A program made the translations under genes and the position numbers. Source: Candidatus Effluviviaceae Genus V sp. (GTDB taxonomy: Bacteria > Joyebacterota > Joyebacteria > Joyebacterales > Joyebacteraceae). From it: DNA of 47,880 bases. The stretch covers positions 1-47,880 of the forward strand of contig WJMD01000162.1 in NCBI GenBank assembly GCA_014728125.1, read 5' to 3'. A model generated the notes under the pieces. That model was given only the letters and a program-made list of their open reading frames with translations, was not told the origin of the DNA and searched no databases. Below, one piece after another: positions 26,774-33,779 of the stretch (the stretch's first letter is position 1; each line of letters opens with the position of its first letter).

Positions 26774-27676
26774 TCAGTCCCTGAGCCCGCCTGAACCCCA
26801 TCCGCCGGATCCCGAGGTGGGACCGCCGGGACCGGTGTCTCGGTAGAGTTCGTCGAGCGCCTCGACGACGACCCATTCCTCGTCGACGACATCGGACGGC
26901 CCCACCGGAGGCAGCGACACGCGGTTGGAACGGGCGATCAGGATGAACTCACCGTCGGGTGTCAGAAGCCCGATGTCGACGCAGTACTCGCGCTCGACCC
27001 GCATGACGTTGATGTACCAGTTCCGAGCCCCTCCGGCGACCTCGATGTCATGCCAGCCGTCGGCGCTCTCCGGATCGGTCCCGGTCACGTCGTAGACGCG
27101 GAGAATGAGCCTGCTGTTCTCGACTGTCTCCCGTCCGAGCCGCTCGACCAGCTCAGCCTCGAGGTCGGGTCTGAACTCCCAGTAGGAGAACAGCCAGTAG
27201 GGATCCCTGACCATCAGGGCGATGCGGTTCTGACCATAGGTGGCAGGGAACTCGAAGTCGGAATCGAGCTCCGGCGTCTCGTGGGGCGCGAGGTAGTACT
27301 TGCTCGCGCGGACGCGCTGGTCGCCTCGCTCCCTGAACGCAGCGAACGCTTTCGAGGTCCGCGGCGACAGCGAGGAGCTGCCGGACGGCTTCTTCGCGGC
27401 CGTCTTGCCGGTGCGCTTCTTCGTCCGCGACGTCCTGCCGGTCTTCTTCGGCGCGGCGCGCTTCGCGTCCGACTTTCTGACCACGCGTGACGAGGCGCCG
27501 CCGGCGCCCTTCCGCTTCGTCGCGGACGGCTTCGCCCTCGAGCCCTTCTTCGCCGCGTTCATGATGACCGCGATGAGATCGGCCTTCCTGAGCCTCGAGA
27601 TGCCAGTGAGGCCCAGACGTCCGGCCATCTCGCGAAGCTCGGCCACCGTCTTCTTCGTCAGCTCGTTCTTCTTCAA
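26774..27676 (-). CDS. DUF4912 protein with N-terminal Rho_N domain and basic linker
   Basis: About 300 residues from a TTG start. Residues 1-40 are a Rho_N/SAP-like helix bundle (KNELTKKTVAELREMAGRLG). A Lys/Arg/Ser-rich low-complexity linker follows (about 45-110; AAPKKTGRTSRTKKRTGKTA). Next is the DUF4912 domain (about 125-270; MVRDPYWLFSYWEF, then YCVDIGLL). DUF4912 proteins are usually encoded beside glycogen or GH57 genes; function is not established. The basic linker and Rho_N suggest nucleic-acid binding (inference). The start is fixed by a promoter at 27750-27778 and by CAGGGAGAGCG before the TTG; the longer open frame from 27781 would begin inside the -35 box. First gene of the GH57 operon. 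Confidence 0.82.
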   Translation of the reverse strand: MKKNELTKKTVAELREMAGRLGLTGISRLRKADLIAVIMNAAKKGSRAKPSATKRKGAGGASSRVVRKSDAKRAAPKKTGRTSRTKKRTGKTAAKKPSGSSSLSPRTSKAFAAFRERGDQRVRASKYYLAPHETPELDSDFEFPATYGQNRIALMVRDPYWLFSYWEFRPDLEAELVERLGRETVENSRLILRVYDVTGTDPESADGWHDIEVAGGARNWYINVMRVEREYCVDIGLLTPDGEFILIARSNRVSLPPVGPSDVVDEEWVVVEALDELYRDTGPGGPTSGSGGWGSGGLRD

Positions 27677-27749
27677 CGCTCTCCCTGCTCCCGTGCCGGC
27701 GCTCTTCGCCGGGAGGTGCCGCTCAGAATGGTCTTCACTGAAGCGCCTC

Positions 27750-27778
27750 AGTATGGTCGCGTCGGAGACGTATGTCAA
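27750..27778 (-). promoter_or_regulatory. Promoter of the DUF4912-GH57 operon
   Basis: Minus strand TTGACA (27778-27773, perfect consensus), a 17-base spacer and CATACT (27755-27750, four of six). Transcript start near 27743 and a 67-base leader to the TTG start. Confidence 0.72.
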
Positions 27779-27823
27779 CACGGTCGCTGGGATTCATGGA
27801 ATACTCACCGGGCGAGTCGGCGT

Positions 27824-28786
27824 TCAGTCGGGCTCTATCCTGCTCCCGGCGGCCGGGTAGAGCTCACCGTGGAACTCCTGGACCCACCCGTTGTCGAGCC
27901 CGAGGCTCTCGAGGGTGTCGACGGCGTCACGCCACTCCCCGCGCGTGATGCGCCGGCCGACCTCCTCGTCGCCGACCGCCTCTCCAACCGGATAGTACTG
28001 AGACATCAGGCTGACGGCGGTGTCCCGTCCGAGCCTCTCGGCGACGAAGCGCAACGCCTCGCGTGTGCCTGATAGCCCGTTCGGGATCACGAGATGGCGG
28101 ACGACGAGCCCTCGCAAGGCCGTTCCCTCGTCGTCGAGCACCAGCGGACCCACCTGTTCCCGCATCTCGATCAGGGCCTCCCGCGAGACCGGGACGTAGT
28201 CGGAGACGCCCGAGAGACGCGCGTCCGGCCCCGGCACGCCGTAGCGAATGTCCGAGAGATAGACGTCCACGATCCCCTCCAGGAGCTCGAGGGTCGAGGA
28301 ACACTCGTAACCCGACGTGTTCCAGACCACGGGGAGCGCGACATCCCGTCCGGCCAGCTCCACGAGCGCGCGGAGGATCCAGGGGAGATACTGCGTCGGC
28401 GAGACGAAGTTCCAGTTGTGGCACCCCGCGTCCGCCAGCTCCTCGAGCATGCGCGCCAGCTCCTCCGCGGACCGGGCCGACCCCTCTCCTCTCCTGCTCA
28501 TGCGTTCGTTTTGACAGTAGACGCACGACATCGTGCAGTTGGAGAAGAAGACGGTTCCGCTCCCCCGCGTACCCGAGATCGGCGGCTCCTCACCGTGGTG
28601 CGGCATGTGCCGGTAGATCCTGAGCTCCCCGGTCGCCCCGCAGGCGCCTGCCTCATCTGACGCCCGGTCGGCCCCGCACGTCCTGGGACAGAGCCGGCAC
28701 GCGCTGAGCGAAGCCTCAGCCGCCCGGGCCCGCCGCTCGAGGATGCCGGTTGAGAAGAGCTTCTGGAAGCCGGGTCTTCGGGCCAT
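27824..28786 (-). CDS. Radical SAM protein, PflX-like (COG1313)
   Basis: 320 residues. The SAM-cluster motif is CTMSCVYC (Cys84, Cys88, Cys91). An N-terminal Cys set (Cys30, Cys33, Cys37, Cys49; CRLCPRTCG) probably binds a second metal centre. HHGEEPPISGTRGSGTVFF before the cluster is the COG1313 hallmark. The family resembles pyruvate formate-lyase activating enzymes, but its target protein is unknown, and no glycyl-radical enzyme gene is in the window. ATG follows AAGAGGATCTGCG. It has no operon partner; the 33-bp tandem repeat lies in its upstream region. Confidence 0.9.
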   Translation of the reverse strand: MARRPGFQKLFSTGILERRARAAEASLSACRLCPRTCGADRASDEAGACGATGELRIYRHMPHHGEEPPISGTRGSGTVFFSNCTMSCVYCQNERMSRRGEGSARSAEELARMLEELADAGCHNWNFVSPTQYLPWILRALVELAGRDVALPVVWNTSGYECSSTLELLEGIVDVYLSDIRYGVPGPDARLSGVSDYVPVSREALIEMREQVGPLVLDDEGTALRGLVVRHLVIPNGLSGTREALRFVAERLGRDTAVSLMSQYYPVGEAVGDEEVGRRITRGEWRDAVDTLESLGLDNGWVQEFHGELYPAAGSRIEPD

Positions 28787-29112
28787 CGCAGATCCTCTTT
28801 TCCTGCCGCGCCGCGGCCCGTACGAGGCCGCCCGACGCGCTCTCGACGCCGTCGTCGGGGGCCGCCCGACGCGTTCACGAGCCCGTCGTCGGGGCCGCCC
28901 GATGCGTTCACGAGGCCGTCATCGGGACCGCTCGACGCGTTCCAGAGGCGGTCATCGCCCCTTCGAACGTCCGGCGGCCGGCAATGCGGTACGCTTCATG
29001 CACTCTGCTGAGTGGGTTCGTATGACTCTTAGCACCGCTGCCCTCAGGGAAGCAACGGTGAAGACGCCGCGCGACCGGACGGACATTCCGTGCGGGCGAA
29101 GGAGGTGGGCGC
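28787..29112. other. Divergent intergenic region with tandem repeat
   Basis: A 326-base gap between the radical SAM gene (minus) and the Cys-rich secreted protein (plus). It holds the 33-bp tandem repeat at 28827-28959. No convincing sigma70 promoter was found for either gene; a weak minus-strand candidate (TTGCTT, 18 bases, TAAGAG at about 29055-29026) exists. Frames open across the repeat have no ribosome site or plausible product, and I do not call a gene here. Confidence 0.6.
28827..28959. repeat. 33-bp tandem repeat, four copies
   Basis: Units at 28827-28860, 28861-28893, 28894-28926 and 28927-28959. Core of the unit is GCCGCCCGACGCGTTCACGA, followed by a GCCGTCGTCGGG-like part. Copies 2 and 3 differ at a few bases, while 1 and 4 are more diverged. 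Units are head-to-tail with no spacers. The length is a multiple of three, but no gene call is supported. Confidence 0.85.
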
Positions 29113-29826
29113 ATGATGGTGAGAGCGATTGTCTTGACGGTCCTGCTGGCCGTCCTGGTCGTCCACGCCGGCGCCCGGGAGCCGCGGATCGCGCCGCTCG
29201 GAGAGGTTGAGCTGCACCGGACGGCCGCGACCACGCGTGTTCCGGGCGATCGCTGCTCCGCCGGCAGAAGCGACTACTACTGGGCTGTCGGTGACTGGTT
29301 CACCGGCAACGAAGTGTACGCCGCTCTGGCCGACCCCGACGACTGCTCAGACTGTGGGGGCGGGTGGCAGGCGGACGACGTGACGATCTTCCTCTACTGG
29401 ACCACGGCGGATACATGTCGGATGTCGGCCGTCGCGACCATACGCGAGGTGGAGGAATGCGGAGAGACACTGGTCCCGGGTGACCCTATCGTGACGTCCG
29501 ACCCGACCGAGGTCGGTATCACCGGCACCTGCGGTCTCTGGGCGGTCACGATCGAGCTCCCGCAGGACACGCCTATTCTGACGGACCCGTTCTTCGTCGC
29601 CGTCGAGTTCATGGATCCGTGCGGGAACCTCCCGAAGGTCGTGACCGACTCCGGTCCGTGTACTGAAGGCAGCTCGTGGAACCACTGGGGTTCCGGCTGG
29701 CAGGACATGTGCGACTTCGGCTTCCCGGGCGATCTCAGCCTCTACGCAACCCTGCAGTGCCAGGGACCGACGGCGGTCGAGCCGAGCTCCTGGACGACCA
29801 TCAAGGCCATCTACCGCGAGGAGTAG
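29113..29826 (+). CDS. Secreted cysteine-rich protein with SSWxxIKAxYR tail
   Basis: 237 residues: signal peptide (about 1-21, ending HAGA) and then a mature beta-rich domain with ten cysteines in all (DDCSDCGGG, EECGE, DPCGN), fitting five disulfides. Trp and Gly are frequent (SSWNHWGSGWQDMCDFG), and it ends in SSWTTIKAIYREE, shared with the partial gene at 1-124. I recognise no named family; the pattern recalls secreted proteins of unknown role common in this kind of genome. The tail may be a sorting or anchoring signal (inference). Start is ATG after GGAGGTGGGCGC, with a second ATG right after. A terminator follows at 29875-29900. Confidence 0.8.
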   Translation: MMVRAIVLTVLLAVLVVHAGAREPRIAPLGEVELHRTAATTRVPGDRCSAGRSDYYWAVGDWFTGNEVYAALADPDDCSDCGGGWQADDVTIFLYWTTADTCRMSAVATIREVEECGETLVPGDPIVTSDPTEVGITGTCGLWAVTIELPQDTPILTDPFFVAVEFMDPCGNLPKVVTDSGPCTEGSSWNHWGSGWQDMCDFGFPGDLSLYATLQCQGPTAVEPSSWTTIKAIYREE

Positions 29827-29874
29827 CGCTGCAACGCGGCATCCCGGTCGGACGGCAGAAGATGAGCAGAACGT

Positions 29875-29900
29875 GAGGGCGGGCCCGTCGGCCCGCCCTC
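29875..29900. terminator. Bidirectional terminator hairpin
   Basis: Perfect 11-bp stem GAGGGCGGGCC/GGCCCGCCCTC with loop CGTC between two converging genes (stops at 29826 and 29919). Pyrimidine-rich bases follow, but no U-run. Confidence 0.85.
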
Positions 29901-29918
29901 GGCTTCTCTGTACCGTTG

Positions 29919-31400
29919 TCATCTGTGGATCACGAACGTGATGCGCTCATCCGAGACGAAGACGACGGTGCGCTCCGCCTCCAGCAGGAACCCCCTGGCC
30001 TCGACGCGGTGCGGCTCGTCGATCTCGTGAATACCGTGCTCGAGGGCGACCTCTCGTCCTCCCACCTTCAGCGTGAAGCGCTCCGGCGCGGGCAGGATCA
30101 CCTGCCGGACATCGAACGCTCCGTTCTCAACGATGACCGCGCACGGACGTCCCACCAGCTCGAGGCGGGTCGTTCCGGAAAACTCGAGACGGAGGATCCG
30201 CTCGTGGATCTGGCGGTGCCCGTCGACCTCCGTCATCGTGTTCCGCTCGTAGCTGACGCTGACGTTCGCCAGAAGGTGGGTGTTCACGCAGAAGCGGAGT
30301 GAGTCGCCGCGCGTCAGCTCGTTGAAGCGCCTCTCGCCCGGTGTCAGCGCCTCCTCCGCGAACGCCGCCCGTTCAGCCAGACGGGTCTCGTACCCGTACC
30401 GCGGTGTGACATGTGCGGGCCGCGGCGCCTCGAGCCTGAAGCGCTCCTCGAGAACGGAATACGGGTCCACGCAGTCGTCGCGCACGCGCTCCTTCCAGCC
30501 GGGGACGGTCGCGTCGAGCAACCGGCAGACGGAGGCGCCGCACGGCCCGAAGCGCAGCTCCCGGTACCAGGTGAGGTCGGCCCCCGGGTCGGTACACCAC
30601 GGGCGGTCTCCGAGCCCGCGCCCAGCCTTGTCCCGACTGCGGGCCACCGCCTCCTCGAAGACGGCGCTCGTCCGCTGCTCGCTTGTGCGTTCCAGCATGC
30701 GGCCGGCCACGTAGCGCGGCAGGCCGTACCGCAACTCCAAGCGCCGCTCGTACTCGGCGAAGCGGTTGCCCATCTGAATGCGACGGAACGATCTTACGCA
30801 GACGAAGTCCCTCGCCATGGACTCAACGACCGCCGGAGCCGCGCCCGTCTCCATCGCCTCGCCCGCAGCCACGAGGATCTCGCACTCGATGTCCGACAGC
30901 ACGAGGTTCTTCGCGGTGACCGGGTAGGCGATCGTGAGGTCGACCGGCTCGAGCGCCCGGGAACAGAGCTCCGTCTCATGCACGAGGAACGCCCGCTCGA
31001 ACACGACCGCGGGCCCCGCGGCCTCGAGCTCACGCCGCTCAACGACGGCCGCCGTCGTTCGTCCCAGTTCGGCCGTCGGGATCGAGATGCTGTCGGGCTC
31101 GCCCCGGTAGATCGTCAGGTCCAGGTCGTCACTGTGAGACAGCCGGCGGAAGCCGACAGGCGGGCGCGGGTGATGCACGAGGATGCATGCCCTCCCGGGA
31201 GAGAGAAGGGCCAGCGGCACGTCGGAGATGTCCCAGCCCGGCCAGACCGCGTCGCTCGAGCCGGTGGCTTCGAGAGCGGGCTCGATCAGTCGGAGCGCAG
31301 CGAGGTCGGCGGGGTCCGGCGCATCGGCGGAGGAGAGGACGGGGATCGCCGGCAGCAGGATACCCAGGAGCAATGCCGCGGGTCTCGGCCAGCGTGTCAT
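29919..31400 (-). CDS. Secreted protein of unknown function
   Basis: 493 residues with a signal peptide (to about residue 25, PVLSSADA). The mature part has no recognised domain. It is Arg- and Glu-rich and has seven or so cysteines, including CTDPG, FGPCGASVC and DDCVD in the middle (about 265-310), and a C-terminal beta-rich region (from about 370; RILRLEFSGTTRLELVGRP, RFTLKVGGREVALEHGI). No catalytic motif stands out. The ATG follows GAGGGGGTGG. It has its own good promoter at 31442-31470, divergent from the M1 peptidase gene, and shares a bidirectional terminator with the Cys-rich protein. Confidence 0.78.
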   Translation of the reverse strand: MTRWPRPAALLLGILLPAIPVLSSADAPDPADLAALRLIEPALEATGSSDAVWPGWDISDVPLALLSPGRACILVHHPRPPVGFRRLSHSDDLDLTIYRGEPDSISIPTAELGRTTAAVVERRELEAAGPAVVFERAFLVHETELCSRALEPVDLTIAYPVTAKNLVLSDIECEILVAAGEAMETGAAPAVVESMARDFVCVRSFRRIQMGNRFAEYERRLELRYGLPRYVAGRMLERTSEQRTSAVFEEAVARSRDKAGRGLGDRPWCTDPGADLTWYRELRFGPCGASVCRLLDATVPGWKERVRDDCVDPYSVLEERFRLEAPRPAHVTPRYGYETRLAERAAFAEEALTPGERRFNELTRGDSLRFCVNTHLLANVSVSYERNTMTEVDGHRQIHERILRLEFSGTTRLELVGRPCAVIVENGAFDVRQVILPAPERFTLKVGGREVALEHGIHEIDEPHRVEARGFLLEAERTVVFVSDERITFVIHR

Positions 31401-31441
31401 GTCGAACCACCCCCTCGGGGACGGCCATTCGAGACGCGTTC

Positions 31442-31470
31442 ATTGTAAGATAGCTCGTCAAGCGTCGCAA
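31442..31470 (-). promoter_or_regulatory. Promoter for the unknown secreted protein
   Basis: Minus strand TTGCGA (31470-31465), a 17-base spacer and TACAAT (31447-31442). Transcript start near 31435 and a leader of about 35 bases. Confidence 0.68.
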
Positions 31471-31501
31471 GGCACGGGCAGGGTGCATTCGGGGACAACT
31501 C

Positions 31502-31530
31502 TTGACGAGACGACACGCCTGCGGTATAAT
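31502..31530 (+). promoter_or_regulatory. Strong sigma70-type promoter for the M1 peptidase
   Basis: TTGACG (31502-31507), a 17-base spacer and the perfect TATAAT (31525-31530). Transcript start near 31537 and a leader of about 110 bases before the ATG at 31648. The best promoter in the window. Confidence 0.85.
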
Positions 31531-31647
31531 GCATAAAGAGAACCTGCATCATCTGACACCACCGTACGGTCGTCTCCGCCCCGCCGGACCAGCGCCGGGG
31601 CTCGGGACGACCGGCGTCCACTCCCGGTTCCGCCCAGGAGGTCTCCG

Positions 31648-33690
31648 ATGACCCGTCGTGCACCGCTCCTCGTACTCGTCGCGTTGATGCTCGCCATCAC
31701 CCTCGTCCCTGCAACCGTGCTCGCGCGTGAGGACGGTGTCGTGCCCCGGATTCCGGACGGTGCTGAGAGGGAGATACTGTGGCGTGCGAAGCAGGAACTC
31801 CACGAGAGACTCCAGACCGCCCTCTGGCTGCCCCCTGATGCGGTCCACGCCTCGCAGGAGGACTACGACGTTCTCTTCTACGACATCGACATCGCGATCG
31901 ACCCGGGTCCCGAGACCGTCGCCGGCGATGTCCTGATGCGGGCGGAGAGCACGGTCGACGGTCTTTCGAGCGTGGCTCTCAACTTCTTGGACAACATGAC
32001 TGTCGATTCGGTTACAGGAAACGCAGCGCCCCTCTCCTACTCACACACGAACGACGTCATCACGGTGACACTCGACCAGTCGTTCGACACCGGCGAGGTC
32101 TTCGAGCTCGTGGTCTCATACCACGGGGCGCCGATCGACAACGCGCTCGACTTCTCCACGCACTGGGGCGAGCCGATCATCTCGAGCCTGTCCGAGCCGA
32201 TCGGCTCCCGGGAGTGGTGGCCGTGCAAGGACCGCCCGGACGACAAGGCCGACTCGGCCCGCATCGCGCTGACCGTTCCGGACGACCTCGTCGCCGTCTC
32301 GCAGGGACTGCTCGTCTCGGAGATCGACAACGGCGACGGAACGAAGACCTACGAGTGGTTCGAGGGGTACCCGATCACGACCTACCTCGTCTCCGTTGCG
32401 ATCACCAACTACTCGAAGTTCACGGACTACTACCACCCCGCCGTCGGCGACTCGATGCCGATCGACAACTACGTCTATCCGGAGGACCTCTCGGACGCCC
32501 TCATCGATCTCGATATCACGGCCGACGCCATCGGGTTCCTGGCATCGATCTACGGGGAGTACCCGTTTATCGAGGAGAAGTACGGCCACGCGGAGTTCCC
32601 GTGGTACGGCGCCATGGAGCACCAGACGGCGACGAGCTACGGCGCCATCCTCATCCGCGGCGACCACTACTACGACTGGATCCTCGTCCACGAGCTTGCG
32701 CACCAGTGGTGGGGAGACTGGGTGACCTGCGCGACGTGGGACGACATCTGGCTGAACGAGGGGTTCGCCAGCTACTCCGAGGCGCTCTGGTTCGAGCACC
32801 TCGGCGGCGTGTCGTCGTACAGGAGCTACGTCGCCTCGTACGACAGCGACGGGTCGTTCGGCGGACCGGTCTACGACCCGTGGAGCACGTTCAGCAAGAC
32901 CGTCTACGACAAGGGCGCCCTCGTCCTTCACATGCTCAGACGCGTGCTCGAGGTCGACGAGGGCCCGATGAGCCACTACCCGCTCGACGGTCTGCTCGAC
33001 GTGCTGGCGGTCTACGGCGCCGACAAGGCCTACGACTCGGCGACGACGCCCGAGTTCCAGGCGGCGGCCGAGAGCGTCTACGGGAGCAGCCTCGACTGGT
33101 TCTTCCAGCCGTGGGTCTACGGTGAGAACCGTCCCGAGTACGAGTACTCGTGGGTCGCCTCGAACGCCGGAGACCACTGGGACGTCATGGTGCACATCGA
33201 GCAGGTCCAGACCGACGCGGGGCTCTTCACGATGCCGATCGACCTGCTGATCGAGACGACCGGTCCCGACGAGCTCGTCACCGTCTGGAACGACCAGTGG
33301 AACCAGGACTTCTTCTTCGAGGTCACCTGGTCGCCGATCGGCGTCGACCTCGACCCGTACAACTGGATACTCAAGGACGCCGCGCAGGTGGTCACGGGCG
33401 TCGCGGACGCTCCGAACGCGGCGACGCTCTCGCTCGCGGCGACGCCCGCCGTCGGGTCGGCCCGGATGGCTCTTCAGCTGCCGGAGCCCGGACGCGCGAC
33501 CGTCACTGTCTACGATGCCAGCGGCCGCCGGGTCGCCACCCCGCTCGACCGGGACCTCCCGGCGGGCCCGACCGAGGTGACCTGGAACGGGAACACGGCC
33601 GACGGACGCCGGGTCTCGTCGGGCGTCTACTTCTTCAGGCTCGACACGCCCGGCGGAAGCGACCTCGCCCGCGTGTCGTTCATACGCTAG
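31648..33690 (+). CDS. Secreted M1 family metallopeptidase with T9SS-type tail
   Basis: 680 residues. Signal peptide (about 1-27) and M1 N-terminal beta domain (to about 230). The catalytic domain has HELAHQWWGDW (zinc ligands His348 and His352, base Glu349) and a third ligand Glu371 in WLNEGFAS, spaced normally. The exopeptidase motif GAMEN appears as GAMEH (321-325), a variant at the last residue. The C-terminal 75 residues form a FlgD/T9SS-type sorting domain (VTVYDASGRRVATPL, GVYFFRLDTPGG), so the enzyme is likely exported and surface-attached or released. It removes N-terminal residues from peptides. ATG follows AGGAGGTCTCCG. Monocistronic, with a strong promoter and a terminator at 33725-33758. 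Confidence 0.93.
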   Translation: MTRRAPLLVLVALMLAITLVPATVLAREDGVVPRIPDGAEREILWRAKQELHERLQTALWLPPDAVHASQEDYDVLFYDIDIAIDPGPETVAGDVLMRAESTVDGLSSVALNFLDNMTVDSVTGNAAPLSYSHTNDVITVTLDQSFDTGEVFELVVSYHGAPIDNALDFSTHWGEPIISSLSEPIGSREWWPCKDRPDDKADSARIALTVPDDLVAVSQGLLVSEIDNGDGTKTYEWFEGYPITTYLVSVAITNYSKFTDYYHPAVGDSMPIDNYVYPEDLSDALIDLDITADAIGFLASIYGEYPFIEEKYGHAEFPWYGAMEHQTATSYGAILIRGDHYYDWILVHELAHQWWGDWVTCATWDDIWLNEGFASYSEALWFEHLGGVSSYRSYVASYDSDGSFGGPVYDPWSTFSKTVYDKGALVLHMLRRVLEVDEGPMSHYPLDGLLDVLAVYGADKAYDSATTPEFQAAAESVYGSSLDWFFQPWVYGENRPEYEYSWVASNAGDHWDVMVHIEQVQTDAGLFTMPIDLLIETTGPDELVTVWNDQWNQDFFFEVTWSPIGVDLDPYNWILKDAAQVVTGVADAPNAATLSLAATPAVGSARMALQLPEPGRATVTVYDASGRRVATPLDRDLPAGPTEVTWNGNTADGRRVSSGVYFFRLDTPGGSDLARVSFIR

Positions 33691-33724
33691 CGGCCGACGC
33701 CGGTCGGGCCGCTCCGAGACACGA

Positions 33725-33758
33725 AGAGGGCCGTCTCCCGGACGGGAGGCGGCCCTCT
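33725..33758. terminator. Bidirectional terminator hairpin
   Basis: Sixteen-base arms AGAGGGCCGTCTCCCG and CGGGAGGCGGCCCTCT pair with one G-T and a two-base centre. It lies between the M1 gene and the SpoIIE phosphatase gene, which converge. No U-run. Confidence 0.85.
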
Positions 33759-33779
33759 CGCACGTCAGCATCCAGCTCT

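Noticed and set aside
27677-27781. Longer N-terminus for the DUF4912 protein
   Set aside because: The upstream start would lie within the -35 box of the operon promoter; the TTG at 27676 has a ribosome site.
28498-28911. Minus-strand frame with 11-residue repeats (NASGGPDDGLV)
   Set aside because: It is created by the 33-bp repeat, has no ribosome site, and runs out of frame into the radical SAM gene.
28827-28959. CRISPR array
   Set aside because: The 33-bp units abut one another with no spacers, and no cas gene is near.
32116-33771. Minus-strand open frame (551 codons) opposite the M1 peptidase
   Set aside because: The plus strand has all M1 motifs and a strong promoter; the other strand has none.
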